Below are positions 1 through 11,212 of a stretch of 64,000 nucleotides of DNA, piece after piece. The DNA is taken from assembly GCA_900696525.1 (NCBI GenBank), contig CAADGL010000015.1:124001-188000 (forward strand). The letters run 5' to 3'. The position numbers were made by a program, and so were the translations under genes. Every line of letters begins with the position of its first letter. Position 1 is the first letter of the stretch. Source of the DNA: an uncultured Planctomycetota bacterium. Its GTDB lineage: Bacteria; Planctomycetota; Phycisphaerae; UBA1845; Fen-1342. Below the pieces are notes generated by a model. It saw only the letters and a list, made by a program, of their open reading frames with translations. It had not been told where the DNA came from and made no database searches.

Positions 1-2309
1 ATCAGGAACGTCGCGCTTCCCATCAGGCCCGCCGTCAGCATGCTCCGCCCCGCCTGCCGCCGCACGTTGCGCATCCCCAGCCGCAGCACCGCCCACGCCG
101 TCGGCCGGTCAATCGCGCGGCGGCCTCGGCAATCCAAGCCCACTCGCAGCCACGCCAGCCCCGCGACCACCATCAGCGCGCCGCCGCCGAAGAACCCCGC
201 GGCCTGCGAAATGCCCCCAAAGGCACCGATCGCGGCAACACTCGCCGCCGCAACCGTTGTGACCCAGGCCAATGTCGGCGTTCGCGCGCCAGGCCCGCGC
301 TGTTCGCGGGCCTCCGGCGTTCCGGTGGCCCCCGCGAGCAGCGCCGCCGGCGGCGTGGCGGCTATCCTGCGCGTGGCCAGCCAGATCGCGATGGCGCTGA
401 CGGCCAGCGTTGCGGCGTACCCGACCACGAACGTGCGCCACGACAAGTGCAGCATGATCTCCGGCGCGCCCACGGCCGCGCTCCACCACGTGCGCAGCCC
501 GTGGAGCATCGCGGCGGCGTAGAGCGCCGCCGCCGGCAGCCCGATGGCCGCGCCGATCGCCGACACGCTGAGCCCCTCCTGCATCAGCATCCGCGTGACG
601 CACCGCCTGGTATGTCCCGTCGACAGCAGCACTCCGAGTTGGGCACTCCGCCGCTCCACGCCGAGGCGGAACAACAGCGCCACGAGCATCGCCGACGACA
701 CGATGAGAAAGAGGCTGAAGCCGATGAACAGTCCGCCGAAGTCGGTGCTGCCGCGGCTGGCGGCAAGCGCCTGGTCCCGCAACGGCTGGACGCCCAGGCC
801 GATCGCGGCCGCTCCGAGGCGATCCATGAGTTCGCGCTCGAACGCGTCCGCGAGCGCAAGCGAGTGTCTGCTCGGCGCAGCGCTTACCAGCCGCAGCGAG
901 GTAAGCCGGCCGTATCGCTCCGGCCGATCCGCCCACAACCGCTGCGCCTCGTCAAGCCGGACGAACGCCTTGGGCGTCGCCCGATGCGCATCCCAATAGG
1001 CTTCGTCCTGCGGCCGAATCGCCCCGAGGTCGATCGGAAAAGGCGGGTTCCAGTCCGACATCCGGGCCGCGTCGGTCACGCCCGGATAGGCCGGCGCCAG
1101 GCCCGGGTCGGCCGCGACGCCGGCGAGCGCGACAACGCCCGCGACGGTGAACTCCGCGGCGCGGGTCAGCAGCCGTCCCTGCTCGCCCATCGCGTAGTAC
1201 ACGAGCCGCACGCGCTGGCCCTTTCCCGCCCGAAGCTCGCGCGCCGCCCACTCATTCAGCAGGATCTCGCCGTCGGCAAGCCCCGAAGCCTGTGCCCCGT
1301 CGAGCAGCCGCAGCTCCTCCGGCCGCTCGATACCGGCGACCGTCGAGTACGGGATCCCCGCCGGCGCATCACCCACCGTCTCAATGCGATTGGCCAGGTG
1401 CACCAGCACGCCGTCGGCCTGCAAGCCAAGTCGCGTCGCCGACTGCCGGGCAGCCTCTTCCACCCCCTCGTCAATGAGGATCGCGTCGCTCTCGAGGGCC
1501 AGGTACCCAACCTGCTCGTCCTCTCGCAGCCGCAGGCCGGCGTCACGCGCGGTTAGCAACTTCCCAAGCGCCGACTCGACTTCCCGCGCCTCCACCCGCC
1601 GCGGCTCGCCCGCCCCGACCCCAGTCACGAGCACGGTGTTGACGCGCCCGCGCTGCCCCAGCGCCCGCTGGAGCGCCGCCAGCTCAACGAACGCGCTCCG
1701 CGGCGCCTGGGCAGACGGCGTCAGCCCGAACCCTCCCGCGCTCCGTCGCGGCGAAATGCCGCGCACCGTCAGCCGCAGCCCCGTCGTCGCCAGGTCGCGG
1801 CGTCCCATCAGGCTCTCGCGCGCCACGTCCGCCGGCTGCGGCACCCTGATCAGCACGTCGTCGCCGAGGCGCGCCGACAGCTCCTCGGCCAGCGCCGCGC
1901 TCAGCACCACGTCCAGGCTCGCGGGACGCGGCACATCGTCGGTGGATTCCCGCGTGAGCTCGAATCGCTGTTCGACGCCGTACACCTGGACCTGGTGCGC
2001 CAGCGCACCGCTCTCAGGATTCGATGCGCTGCCCGTCATCCAGATCAGCGGCACGGCCCGGGCGCGCCCGGCGCACGCCGCTTCCACCCGCTCGACCAGG
2101 TTCTCGGGCACGAAGCGCGTCGCCAGCACGCCGCATTCGACCCGCCCCAGCCGCCTCAGCGCCATGTCGCGCAGGCTGCCGCGCATCGAGTCGCCGACGA
2201 GCAGCGCGCCGGTCAGCGCCGCCGCCCCCACCGCCACACCCAGCGCCGTCGCCAGGTTCGTGCGCCAGTAATGCGTCAGACTCCGCCAGACAATCCGCCC
2301 CGGCGCCAC
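1..2309 (-). CDS. MacB/FtsX-family ABC transporter permease (partial, C-terminus beyond left edge)
   Basis: Continuous minus-strand frame absent from the ORF track because it has no stop in the window. Reads VAPGRIVWRSLTHYWRTNLATALGVAVGAAALTGALLVGDSMRGSLRDM... through ...MRNVRRQAGRSMLTAGLMGSATFL, typical of FtsX/MacB permeases. GTG start at 2309 is likely. Confidence 0.8.
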   Translation of the reverse strand, partial: MAPGRIVWRSLTHYWRTNLATALGVAVGAAALTGALLVGDSMRGSLRDMALRRLGRVECGVLATRFVPENLVERVEAACAGRARAVPLIWMTGSASNPESGALAHQVQVYGVEQRFELTRESTDDVPRPASLDVVLSAALAEELSARLGDDVLIRVPQPADVARESLMGRRDLATTGLRLTVRGISPRRSAGGFGLTPSAQAPRSAFVELAALQRALGQRGRVNTVLVTGVGAGEPRRVEAREVESALGKLLTARDAGLRLREDEQVGYLALESDAILIDEGVEEAARQSATRLGLQADGVLVHLANRIETVGDAPAGIPYSTVAGIERPEELRLLDGAQASGLADGEILLNEWAARELRAGKGQRVRLVYYAMGEQGRLLTRAAEFTVAGVVALAGVAADPGLAPAYPGVTDAARMSDWNPPFPIDLGAIRPQDEAYWDAHRATPKAFVRLDEAQRLWADRPERYGRLTSLRLVSAAPSRHSLALADAFERELMDRLGAAAIGLGVQPLRDQALAASRGSTDFGGLFIGFSLFLIVSSAMLVALLFRLGVERRSAQLGVLLSTGHTRRCVTRMLMQEGLSVSAIGAAIGLPAAALYAAAMLHGLRTWWSAAVGAPEIMLHLSWRTFVVGYAATLAVSAIAIWLATRRIAATPPAALLAGATGTPEAREQRGPGARTPTLAWVTTVAAASVAAIGAFGGISQAAGFFGGGALMVVAGLAWLRVGLDCRGRRAIDRPTAWAVLRLGMRNVRRQAGRSMLTAGLMGSATFL

Positions 2310-2482
2310 TCGGCCACCCCCACATCCACCCCGCCTCGATGGTACTCGCCCGACGCCGGCCCGCGCCAGACCCTCGTAGCAATCCACGCCGCCTCACGCT
2401 AGACTACGCTTGCATTGTTGAAGCGCTGTGCCGCCGCGCGTCTGGCGAAAACGCACGGCATCCTGGGGTTGTTTGGACGCGT

Positions 2483-3379
2483 ATGGCCGTTTGCCCGGCG
2501 GACCGCCGCTCCGCACGCCACGCCGTGTGTTTCCTGCTGGCGGCGCTCGCAGCGCCGCTCGCGGGCTGCTCGGGGCCAGCCCCGGCCTGGAGCGCCGCCC
2601 AGAACGGCGCGGCTGGTCCGCTGACTCCCGCGGACACCGGGTTCACGAGTACGCAACCGCCCGCAACTCTCTCCGAGACGCGCCGCCCGCCGATCCCGAC
2701 CGCCACGCTCAGCGTGCTGAACGTGCGCGTTCCGCGCCACGAGTCAGCCAAGGCCGAGGCCCTCTGGACCTACGTCCGAGAACAAGTGCTGGACCTGGAA
2801 ACCCGCAGCCGTCTCGCGCAGAACGGCGTGCGCGTGGGCATCGGTCACGTAGAATGGTGGAATGCCGTTCGGTCTCTGATCGATACGGTCGAAGGAGTTG
2901 ACGTGGTTCAGGCCGACCCGGTGCTGCTGCGACCGCGTTTCCCGCTCGTCCTCCAGATGGACCGGACGGCGCGCGAGCAAACGCTGTTCTACGTCGGGCG
3001 CGAAGGGGGCCTCAGCGGCGGCACGTGGCCTGCGAGCCGCAACCTCATCCGCATCGACGTCGTGGCCGATGCGCAGGAAGACGGCGCGGCCCACCTGCGC
3101 ATCACGCCCACCATCTGGCAGCGGTTTGAGGGCGTCCGCTACACGCGCGCTCCCGACGGCTGGCAGCTTGCGCCCGACGAGCGTCAGTCGCCCCTCGGCG
3201 ACGTGAGCTTCGTCGTCACCTTGCGGTCCGGCGAGTTCCTGCTGCTGGCGCCCGGGGAGCACGCGCGGGTCTTCGGCCTGGTGGGCCACGCCTTCCTCAC
3301 GGGAAACGACGACGGCCGCGAATATCATTCATACGTGTTCATCAGACCGGAAGTGGAGCGTGTCAACGAGCGCCGCTAG
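2483..3379 (+). CDS. Hypothetical secreted lipoprotein
   Basis: ATG at 2483 gives MAVCPADRRSARHAVCFLLAALAAPLAGCSG, a lipobox-like signal peptide. The ORF extension upstream to 2024 overlaps the permease and looks spurious. Confidence 0.7.
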   Translation: MAVCPADRRSARHAVCFLLAALAAPLAGCSGPAPAWSAAQNGAAGPLTPADTGFTSTQPPATLSETRRPPIPTATLSVLNVRVPRHESAKAEALWTYVREQVLDLETRSRLAQNGVRVGIGHVEWWNAVRSLIDTVEGVDVVQADPVLLRPRFPLVLQMDRTAREQTLFYVGREGGLSGGTWPASRNLIRIDVVADAQEDGAAHLRITPTIWQRFEGVRYTRAPDGWQLAPDERQSPLGDVSFVVTLRSGEFLLLAPGEHARVFGLVGHAFLTGNDDGREYHSYVFIRPEVERVNERR

Positions 3380-4511
3380 CCAGACCGACGGCCTTGCCCG
3401 CCTCGAGCCCGCCTTCTTCGAACGCCTGTTCGAGGGCGCCGGCCTCGCCGTCTTCGCCTGCGACGCCGACGGCAACGTCCTGGCCGGGAGCGAGCGGGCC
3501 GATGAGCTCCTGCGCGCCTCCGACCGCGCCGCGGGCCGCTCGCCGATTGTTGACCTCGTCCCCGCGCCCGACCGCGACGCCATGCGCGAGTGCCTGCGCT
3601 CCTGCGTCGCCAGCCTCGAGTCCGTCGAGTTCCGCACGCGACTGCCCGCGCCCGGTGGCGGAGCCGCCGACTTCTCAATCTGGATTTCCCCGATCCTCTC
3701 GGACGACGGCCGGCTCGACGGCCTGTCGGTCTGGTTCCTCGACGTCACCGAGCGGCTGCGCGTTCGCCAGCATCTGCGCAAGCACGAGCGGCTCACCTCG
3801 CTCGGGGCGATGTCCGGCGCCGTCGCGCATCACTACAACAACCTCCTGTGCAGCATCGCCACCAGCCTCGAATACGCCCTCAACATGAACACCATGCCGG
3901 CGATGCGCCGGGCCCTCGCCCGCACGTCCGAGGCCGTCGGCCGGGCCACCGCGCTCACCCAGCAGCTCCTCGCCTTCGCCCAGGCGGATCACCGCGCCAT
4001 CGACGAAGCCGACCTCACCGAGACCATCCTCCATTTCCTCGACAGCTACGAGGCCCGCTTTCGCGAGCACAACGTCTCCTTCACCTTCGACTGGCACCCC
4101 ATCCCCATCGTCCCCGTTCCGCGCGAGCACCTCGTCATCATCCTCCGCAACCTCGTCGAGAACGCCCTCGAGGCCATGCCCGACGGCGGCACACTCCTGC
4201 TCTCCATCGGCCGCCGCGACGAGCACAGCGTCTACCTCACCCTCATCGACTCCGGCGCAGGCATCAGGCCCGAGCAGATGGAGCACCTCTTCGAGCCGTT
4301 CTACACCACGCGCGGCGAGCTCGCATCGGGCCAGGGACGTAAGGCAGGCATGGGACTGGCCGTTGTCTACGGCCTCGTCAGCGAATTGCACGGAACCGTC
4401 GCCGCCGGAAACGCTCAGAAGGGCGCCAGGTTCGACGTCATCCTGCCGATCTCACGCCAGGCGGGCGCCGCGCCCTCAAACTGCCCTGATAAACCCGGCG
4501 CCAACGGCTGA
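3360..4511 (+). CDS. PAS-domain sensor histidine kinase
   Basis: GTG start overlapping the previous gene. PAS-like N-terminus; H-box-like GAMSGAVAHHYNNLL; HATPase motifs NLVENALEAMPDGG and GMGLAVVYGLV. Confidence 0.85.
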   Translation: MSTSAASQTDGLARLEPAFFERLFEGAGLAVFACDADGNVLAGSERADELLRASDRAAGRSPIVDLVPAPDRDAMRECLRSCVASLESVEFRTRLPAPGGGAADFSIWISPILSDDGRLDGLSVWFLDVTERLRVRQHLRKHERLTSLGAMSGAVAHHYNNLLCSIATSLEYALNMNTMPAMRRALARTSEAVGRATALTQQLLAFAQADHRAIDEADLTETILHFLDSYEARFREHNVSFTFDWHPIPIVPVPREHLVIILRNLVENALEAMPDGGTLLLSIGRRDEHSVYLTLIDSGAGIRPEQMEHLFEPFYTTRGELASGQGRKAGMGLAVVYGLVSELHGTVAAGNAQKGARFDVILPISRQAGAAPSNCPDKPGANG

Positions 4512-4557
4512 CCGCAGCACCCCCGGCCCGACGCGCTCTCCCGAATCCCCTCGTTGC

Positions 4558-5460
4558 TCACCGCAGCTCGATTCCGATGTAGCGAAACGACGGATCGGCC
4601 ACCCCGTTCCCGTCCTGGCCGTCCAGCCGAAGAAGCACGTCCCCGCGAGCCTCCTCCACCAGCGACCCCCACGCGCCGGTTTTCATCCCGGTCCCCGTGC
4701 CAACGTCCAGGTCGGCGACCGGCCCGCCCGTTTCGGCGTCAGCCCAGTTCGTCCCGCCGTCCACGCTGTACCGCAGCCTTACGAACGCCCCCGCGGCGCC
4801 CGCGACGCTCTGGTTCACCGTCAATCGGAATTCGCTCACATCGCTCAGATCCACCCGTCGCCGGGCCCACGTCGTCCCAAACAGCTCCGTCTGCGCCGCG
4901 GGCATGTTGCTCCATTGCTGCGCGGTCTGCGGCGTTGCGCAGATCACGACGCCGCCGACCGGCCGCCCCGCCGGCCCCGCAGGTCCGGTCGCCCCCTGCG
5001 GACCCTCGGATCCCGCTTGTCCCTGCGGACCTTGCGGCCCCACGTCGCCCTGTGGCCCCTGCGGTCCCGTTTCTCCCGGCGGACCCTGCTCTCCCGGCGG
5101 ACCCTGCGGCCCCTGCGAACCGGCTTCGCCAGGCGGACCCGGCGGACCGTGTTGGCCATCGCTGCCAGGCGCCCCTGGCTGTCCATCCGCGCCGCCGATG
5201 CCCGGCGGGCCCGCCGGCCCCGCGGCGCCGGCCACGCCCGTAATGACGCTCACGACGACGACGCGATCGCGATTCGTATTGGCGAGAAACTCCCGAAGCT
5301 CCTCGGGTGACATGTGCACCGCAATGTCGGATTGGACGATCGTCGTTGAAGGCGCGCCGCCGTCAGCGGCCTCAAAGAGGTTCCGCGGCAGGCAGGGCGC
5401 CTGCACGAGCGCCAGGCACGCAATCGCGCTCATGGCCAGCGGCTTGGTTGTGAGACTCAT
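4558..5460 (-). CDS. Secreted collagen-like (Gly-X-Y) repeat protein with C-terminal globular domain
   Basis: 31 uninterrupted Gly-X-Y triplets ([12 protein letters not shown]...GPAGPAGRP, about 4960-5238) after a signal peptide starting [18 protein letters not shown]; about 130 aa non-collagen C-terminal domain. Confidence 0.8.
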   Translation of the reverse strand: MSLTTKPLAMSAIACLALVQAPCLPRNLFEAADGGAPSTTIVQSDIAVHMSPEELREFLANTNRDRVVVVSVITGVAGAAGPAGPPGIGGADGQPGAPGSDGQHGPPGPPGEAGSQGPQGPPGEQGPPGETGPQGPQGDVGPQGPQGQAGSEGPQGATGPAGPAGRPVGGVVICATPQTAQQWSNMPAAQTELFGTTWARRRVDLSDVSEFRLTVNQSVAGAAGAFVRLRYSVDGGTNWADAETGGPVADLDVGTGTGMKTGAWGSLVEEARGDVLLRLDGQDGNGVADPSFRYIGIELR

Positions 5461-5561
5461 TGTCACGCTCGGCACATCGGCTGGCCGTGCGCGGCAAATC
5501 ACTAACCGGGCGTCCGCCGGGTTGGTTTTTCCGAGCGGCCGATAACAGGGGCCAGCAGTGC

Positions 5562-6860
<1,299 letters not shown>

Positions 6861-6981
6861 TTAGCCCCTTCGCCGCAGCATGACGCGATCGGCAGCCGAT
6901 CGCACCCGTCCCGAAGCCGCCCCGAAACAAGGCGGTTGCGCCCGAACCCCTGCGATCCCGCCTCCGGGCCGGCCCGAGCGC

Positions 6982-7356
6982 CTAGGGACCATCCGGCGCC
7001 ACCGGCGGTTTCGGCCAGCGCACGGCACGCGACACGTCCGCCCGGCTCACAACGAACCGGGCGATGCTCGCGTTGTCGTCGCGGTAGCCGGTCAGCTCGA
7101 TCGCGTCTCCCGCGCGAATCTCCTCGATCTGCGCCAGCCCGTCGTTGATATAAAGCTCGGAATCACGCGTCACCTGGCACTCCGTCTCAGTGCCCAGCAT
7201 GCCCGTCCGCACCAGGAGCTCGCCCGTCTCCGCCTTGCACGCGATCACCACGCCTGTCAGCGTCTCGTATCGCGGTGTGCCCGGCGACCCGCCGCACCCG
7301 GCCGACAGCCCCGCCCAAGCCGCCACGAGCCCCGCCATGAACAGCGCCCGCATCAT
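6982..7356 (-). CDS. Small hypothetical lipoprotein
   Basis: MMRALFMAGLVAAWAGLSAGCGGSPG lipobox-like signal, then a short beta-rich domain. Confidence 0.55.
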   Translation of the reverse strand: MMRALFMAGLVAAWAGLSAGCGGSPGTPRYETLTGVVIACKAETGELLVRTGMLGTETECQVTRDSELYINDGLAQIEEIRAGDAIELTGYRDDNASIARFVVSRADVSRAVRWPKPPVAPDGP

Positions 7357-7410
7357 GATCCAGGCATTCTAACCCTGCCGGCCTGCCCGGCGAAACGCAC
7401 GCCCGCCGCA

Positions 7411-7459
7411 GAAAAAGACCGGCGCGGGCGGCCGTGGTTCTCACGACCGCCCGCGCCGG
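7411..7459 (-). terminator. Rho-independent terminator downstream of the prepilin gene
   Basis: Stem CCGGCGCGGGCGGCCGT / ACGACCGCCCGCGCCGG (17 bp, one non-Watson-Crick position), 7-nt loop, then TCTTTTTC on the minus strand (plus-strand gaaaaaga). Confidence 0.8.
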
Positions 7460-7495
7460 GTTGCCAGCGCTCCCGCTTCGCGCTCCGGGTCAGGA

Positions 7496-7996
7496 TCAGT
7501 AGGTGTTGTACGCCTTGCCGGTGTCGTCGGTCTTGGTCGTGTTGATGATGAACTCGCCGGTCGTCGGGTTGTACGCCCAGCCCTCGCCGGCCGTGGTGAC
7601 AACCGTGGGCGGGCTGTCGGGGCTGACGAGGATCGTCCGGCTGCCGGCGTTCTCGCCGACGGGCGCGGGCGGAATCTGCACGAGGTACGGCCCGTAAATG
7701 AACGCGCCCGTCTTCGTGGCTGAGGTATTGCCGTTGATGTCCGTGAACTGCGTGAGCTGCGCCACGATGTTCGCGGCGGTTCCGCTCGGATACTGTCCGT
7801 TATGCTCGGAGTGATACAGGCTCAGCGCGTTCCGCACGATGGCGAGGTTGCCCGAAACAGCGGCGGAGCCGGCTCCGGCGCTCCCGCGGCTAAGTCGCGG
7901 AATCGCCATCGCGGCGAGGATGCCGATGATGACGATGACGACCACGAGTTCGACGAGCGAGAACGCCCGGTTCCGCGTTGATACTGTGCCACGCAT
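7496..7996 (-). CDS. Type IV pilin / type II secretion major pseudopilin-like protein (GspG-like)
   Basis: Class III prepilin signal RAFSLVELVVVIVIIGILAAMAIPRLSRG; AAAGAGG ribosome-binding site upstream of the ATG. Confidence 0.88.
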   Translation of the reverse strand: MRGTVSTRNRAFSLVELVVVIVIIGILAAMAIPRLSRGSAGAGSAAVSGNLAIVRNALSLYHSEHNGQYPSGTAANIVAQLTQFTDINGNTSATKTGAFIYGPYLVQIPPAPVGENAGSRTILVSPDSPPTVVTTAGEGWAYNPTTGEFIINTTKTDDTGKAYNTY

Positions 7997-8218
7997 GGTG
8001 ATGCCTCTTTACTGCTGAGTCCCGTCGTTGCTGACGACCCCATTCGGCTGCGCCGCCCAGCGTAGCCGTCATCCACAAGTCTGCGATCCGTTCATCGACC
8101 TTGAGGCCACGATCCTTCAGTTGCGCCCCGCGGAATCACCCTCCGGTTGGAATTTCCAACCTCACCCGGCCCGCGCCTGCGCGATTCACGCCCGGCGCGC
8201 GAGGCCCACCTGCCCCGC

Positions 8219-8782
8219 TCACGGCCTCTTCGGTTGCAACCTCAATACGACCGTCTCCCCGCCCCGTCCCAGCACGACGCGGTCCCGCTGAATCTCCAGC
8301 ACCTCGTGGCCCCCCACCCACGACCCGATCCCGACCGGGACGCCGTCGATGATGGCCAGTGGCGGACTGCCGGTGATCACGCCGTCCAGCCGGTGCCGGC
8401 TGCTGAACGGCGGCTCGGCCGGCTCCGCGTCCGCCGGCTGGCGTGGTGATGCCGCCGCCGGCTCCGCGGCCGCCCAGAGCGCCGCGAGCTCCGGCCCCGG
8501 CGAAAAGAGATCCCGCATCGTCTCCACGTTGCCGACCGGCTCACTTCGTGACGCCGACAGGGCCGCCAACACCGCCGACACATCCACGCGCTGCACGACG
8601 CGCTCGCCCGCCGGGCCGTTCGCACCGGGCCCCTTGCCGCCCGGCGACTCGACGGCCGCCTCCGGGCCCGCCGCGGCGGCCGGCTGGGGTTCGCCGCCGC
8701 GGGTCAGGTAGTCGGCGACGAAGATGACGGCCACGACGCCGGCGGCGCCGAGCAGCGTATTCTGTCGCGCGGATGGCTTCAT
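8219..8782 (-). CDS. GspC/PilP-like inner-membrane assembly protein
   Basis: Single N-terminal TM segment (NTLLGAAGVVAVIFVADYL) and C-terminal HR-like region (HRLDGVITGSPPLAIIDGVPVGIGSWVGGHEVLEIQRDRVVL); sits after PilM-N-O. Confidence 0.6.
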   Translation of the reverse strand: MKPSARQNTLLGAAGVVAVIFVADYLTRGGEPQPAAAAGPEAAVESPGGKGPGANGPAGERVVQRVDVSAVLAALSASRSEPVGNVETMRDLFSPGPELAALWAAAEPAAASPRQPADAEPAEPPFSSRHRLDGVITGSPPLAIIDGVPVGIGSWVGGHEVLEIQRDRVVLGRGGETVVLRLQPKRP

Positions 8783-8811
8783 GCGCTGGAGTCTCCGCCT
8801 TTCTCTTGCCC

Positions 8812-9378
8812 CTACGACGGCTGCGCCGCCAGCATGTAGAGGCGCAGCGTCCACTGGAGCCGGCACGCCGCGCTGTCGGGCGTCACGGCGCGGCTGATGC
8901 TGAACGCGTGCAGCGCGTGGTACGGATTCGTTCGGGCCAGGTCGTCGAGGAACGCGACGAAGTCCAGGCTGTGCCCCCGCCCGTCCACGACGATGTCGCA
9001 CGCCAGCCTTCGCTGGCCCTCGGCCTGGATCGGCCCGGGCGTGACGTTGAGCAGCTCGAGCCGATGGGCTGCCGCCGTCCGGGCGATCTGCTGAACGAAT
9101 CCGGCGACGGCGTCGGCCTTCGGCGTCTCGGCTTCGAGGGCCTCGACCGCCCGACGAAGCCGCTCGACGTCTTCGTGGGTGTCCTGGAGCTGCTGTGCCA
9201 GCCGGCGCCGCGTCGGCTCCGCGCGTTGCAGCTCGGCCTGGGCCTGGCGCATGGCCGGGGCGTGGTGCACAAGGGGTTCGGCGGCCACCCACGCCGCCAG
9301 GCCGCCCAGCAGCAAGGCGCCAGCCAGCCCCACGGCATCAACGTCGAAGACCAGCAGCGGCCGCCGCATGAGGATCAT
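8812..9378 (-). CDS. PilO/GspM-like assembly protein
   Basis: N-terminal TM, coiled coil, ferredoxin-like C-terminal half; ATGA overlap with the PilN-like gene; cluster context. Confidence 0.65.
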   Translation of the reverse strand: MILMRRPLLVFDVDAVGLAGALLLGGLAAWVAAEPLVHHAPAMRQAQAELQRAEPTRRRLAQQLQDTHEDVERLRRAVEALEAETPKADAVAGFVQQIARTAAAHRLELLNVTPGPIQAEGQRRLACDIVVDGRGHSLDFVAFLDDLARTNPYHALHAFSISRAVTPDSAACRLQWTLRLYMLAAQPS

Positions 9379-10007
9379 CGGCTGCTCCCTGTAATGGTGG
9401 CGCGCAGCTCGAACGCGACGGCGCGTCCCTGCCCGGCGCCCTGCCGCAGGGCGTTGACGATCTCGACCTGGCTCCAGTCGGGCACGCCGCGCAGCGCATC
9501 GACCAGCCGCGCCACGTCTCCATGGTCGAGGGCCATCCCGCGGATCCGCACGTCCTGGCCGCCGGCGGCCTCGCGCCGCGGAGTCGGGGCTTGGCGCTCC
9601 GCGGTCGCTGGTGCGGGATTCCCGGCTCGCGCCTCCAGCCTGCGTCCCTCCACCGCCAGCTCCGACAGCACGATGCCCTCCGGCGCCGTGGCCGCCAGCT
9701 TCGCCAGCCGCGCCGGCCATGGCTGCTCCGGCCTCAGTCGATCCAGCGCCCGCACGGCCTCCACCAGCCGCCGCTGCTCATTTCCGGCCGCCTGCATCTG
9801 GCTCTCCAGCACGAAGCGCTGTCCCTCCAACTCCTCCACCCGTGCTTGCAGCCGCCCAAAGCCATCCGCGACCGCCGACCGCACGAGCCACGCGCCGAGC
9901 ACGGCCATGGCCGCGGCGCTCCAGATCCCGGCCCAGACCTTCAGCCGCCGGCGCCGTCGCCGGAACAGCAGGCATTCGGCCGGCACCAGGTTGACGTTTG
10001 GGATCAT
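9375..10007 (-). CDS. PilN-like assembly protein
   Basis: MIPNVNLVPAECLLFRRRRRRLKVWAGIW: NLVP-type PilN N-terminus followed by TM and coiled coil; between PilM- and PilO-like genes. Confidence 0.75.
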   Translation of the reverse strand: MIPNVNLVPAECLLFRRRRRRLKVWAGIWSAAAMAVLGAWLVRSAVADGFGRLQARVEELEGQRFVLESQMQAAGNEQRRLVEAVRALDRLRPEQPWPARLAKLAATAPEGIVLSELAVEGRRLEARAGNPAPATAERQAPTPRREAAGGQDVRIRGMALDHGDVARLVDALRGVPDWSQVEIVNALRQGAGQGRAVAFELRATITGSSR

Positions 10008-11191
10008 GGCCCCTCCACGTCGAGCAGCGCGCCTCCGACGGCGCTCGCCGCCTCAGCCCCGAAATCCACGCCCCCGACGCCCGCCACGACGCTCGCCGGC
10101 AGCCCCAGCCGCGCACTCAAGAACTCCGCCAATCCCGGCATCTGCGCCCCTCCGCCCGCCAGCGCCAGCCGCACCGGATTCGCGTCGGGATACTGTCCGA
10201 GCACATATGAGAAACAGCGCTCGATCTCCTGCGCCAGCACCTCCAGGCGGTCGCGCAGCAGCCGGTAGTTGACGCGCGCCAGGCTCTCCTCGCCCTCGGC
10301 GGCGCTCGACGCCTCCGCGCGCACGCCGTGCTGGCGCTTCAGCTTCTCGGCCTCCGCCGGGCTGACGTCGAGCCCTTCGCTCAACCGCTGGGTCCAGCTC
10401 TCCGCCGAGGCGCTCAGCCCCCGCACGTAGATCGGCACGTCGCCGATGACGACGCTCAATGTCGCTTGCCGCGCGCCCAGGTCCAGCGCCCCCCAGAGCT
10501 CGCCGGCCGCCGCCGGCCAGCCGCGCAGCGCCAGCCACACCAATGCGCACGGCGCGATCGTCAGCCGGCTCAGCCTCAGCCCCGCTTCCCCAAACGACCC
10601 GTGCCACCCACGGGCCTGCTCGGCCGACAGGGCCACCGCCATCACGTTGTGCCGCGCGTGCGGACTGCGCGGCAGCCGCCAGAAGCGCACCTCGATGTCG
10701 TGCGGCTCCGAACGCTCCTCCCGCGCGATCTCCCACTTCAGCGCCTGTTGAATGCTCTCTGCCGGCTGCCGCAGCCCCCCCTCGCTGACCATCAGAGTGT
10801 GAAATCGCACGGCGGCGGCAGGCAGCACAAGGCCCACGTCCGACCCGACGAACCGTCCCTGACCGACCAGCCGCGCCAGCCGCTCGATCGTGGCCCGCAG
10901 CTCATTGCCGTCGGGCTCGATCGCGGCTTCGTGCTTCAGCTCTTCCGGCGCGCCGTTCTTCTGCCGCTCGCCGGCCACCCGCAGGCTGCCGCCGACCTGC
11001 ACGCTCAGCAACTCGCGCACCGGGTCCTCGCCGCCGCCGCTCCGCGCCTGGCAGGCGCGCACGCCCGTCGTCCCAACATCAAACAGGATCGCCGAGTGCC
11101 GCCGCAGCAGCCGGCGCCATCCGCGGCCCAACCCGCTGACGCGGCGCGAGGGCGTCGCCCCCGGCGGTGTTCTGGTCTGGTCTACCACCAC
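10004..11191 (-). CDS. PilM-like actin-fold assembly ATPase
   Basis: AILFDVGTTGVRACQ phosphate-binding-like motif; LALAGGGAQMPGLAEFLSARLGLP; adjacent to PilN-like gene. Confidence 0.8.
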   Translation of the reverse strand: MVVDQTRTPPGATPSRRVSGLGRGWRRLLRRHSAILFDVGTTGVRACQARSGGGEDPVRELLSVQVGGSLRVAGERQKNGAPEELKHEAAIEPDGNELRATIERLARLVGQGRFVGSDVGLVLPAAAVRFHTLMVSEGGLRQPAESIQQALKWEIAREERSEPHDIEVRFWRLPRSPHARHNVMAVALSAEQARGWHGSFGEAGLRLSRLTIAPCALVWLALRGWPAAAGELWGALDLGARQATLSVVIGDVPIYVRGLSASAESWTQRLSEGLDVSPAEAEKLKRQHGVRAEASSAAEGEESLARVNYRLLRDRLEVLAQEIERCFSYVLGQYPDANPVRLALAGGGAQMPGLAEFLSARLGLPASVVAGVGGVDFGAEAASAVGGALLDVEGP

Positions 11192-11212
11192 GCGCCCACC
11201 CCCATCACCGGG

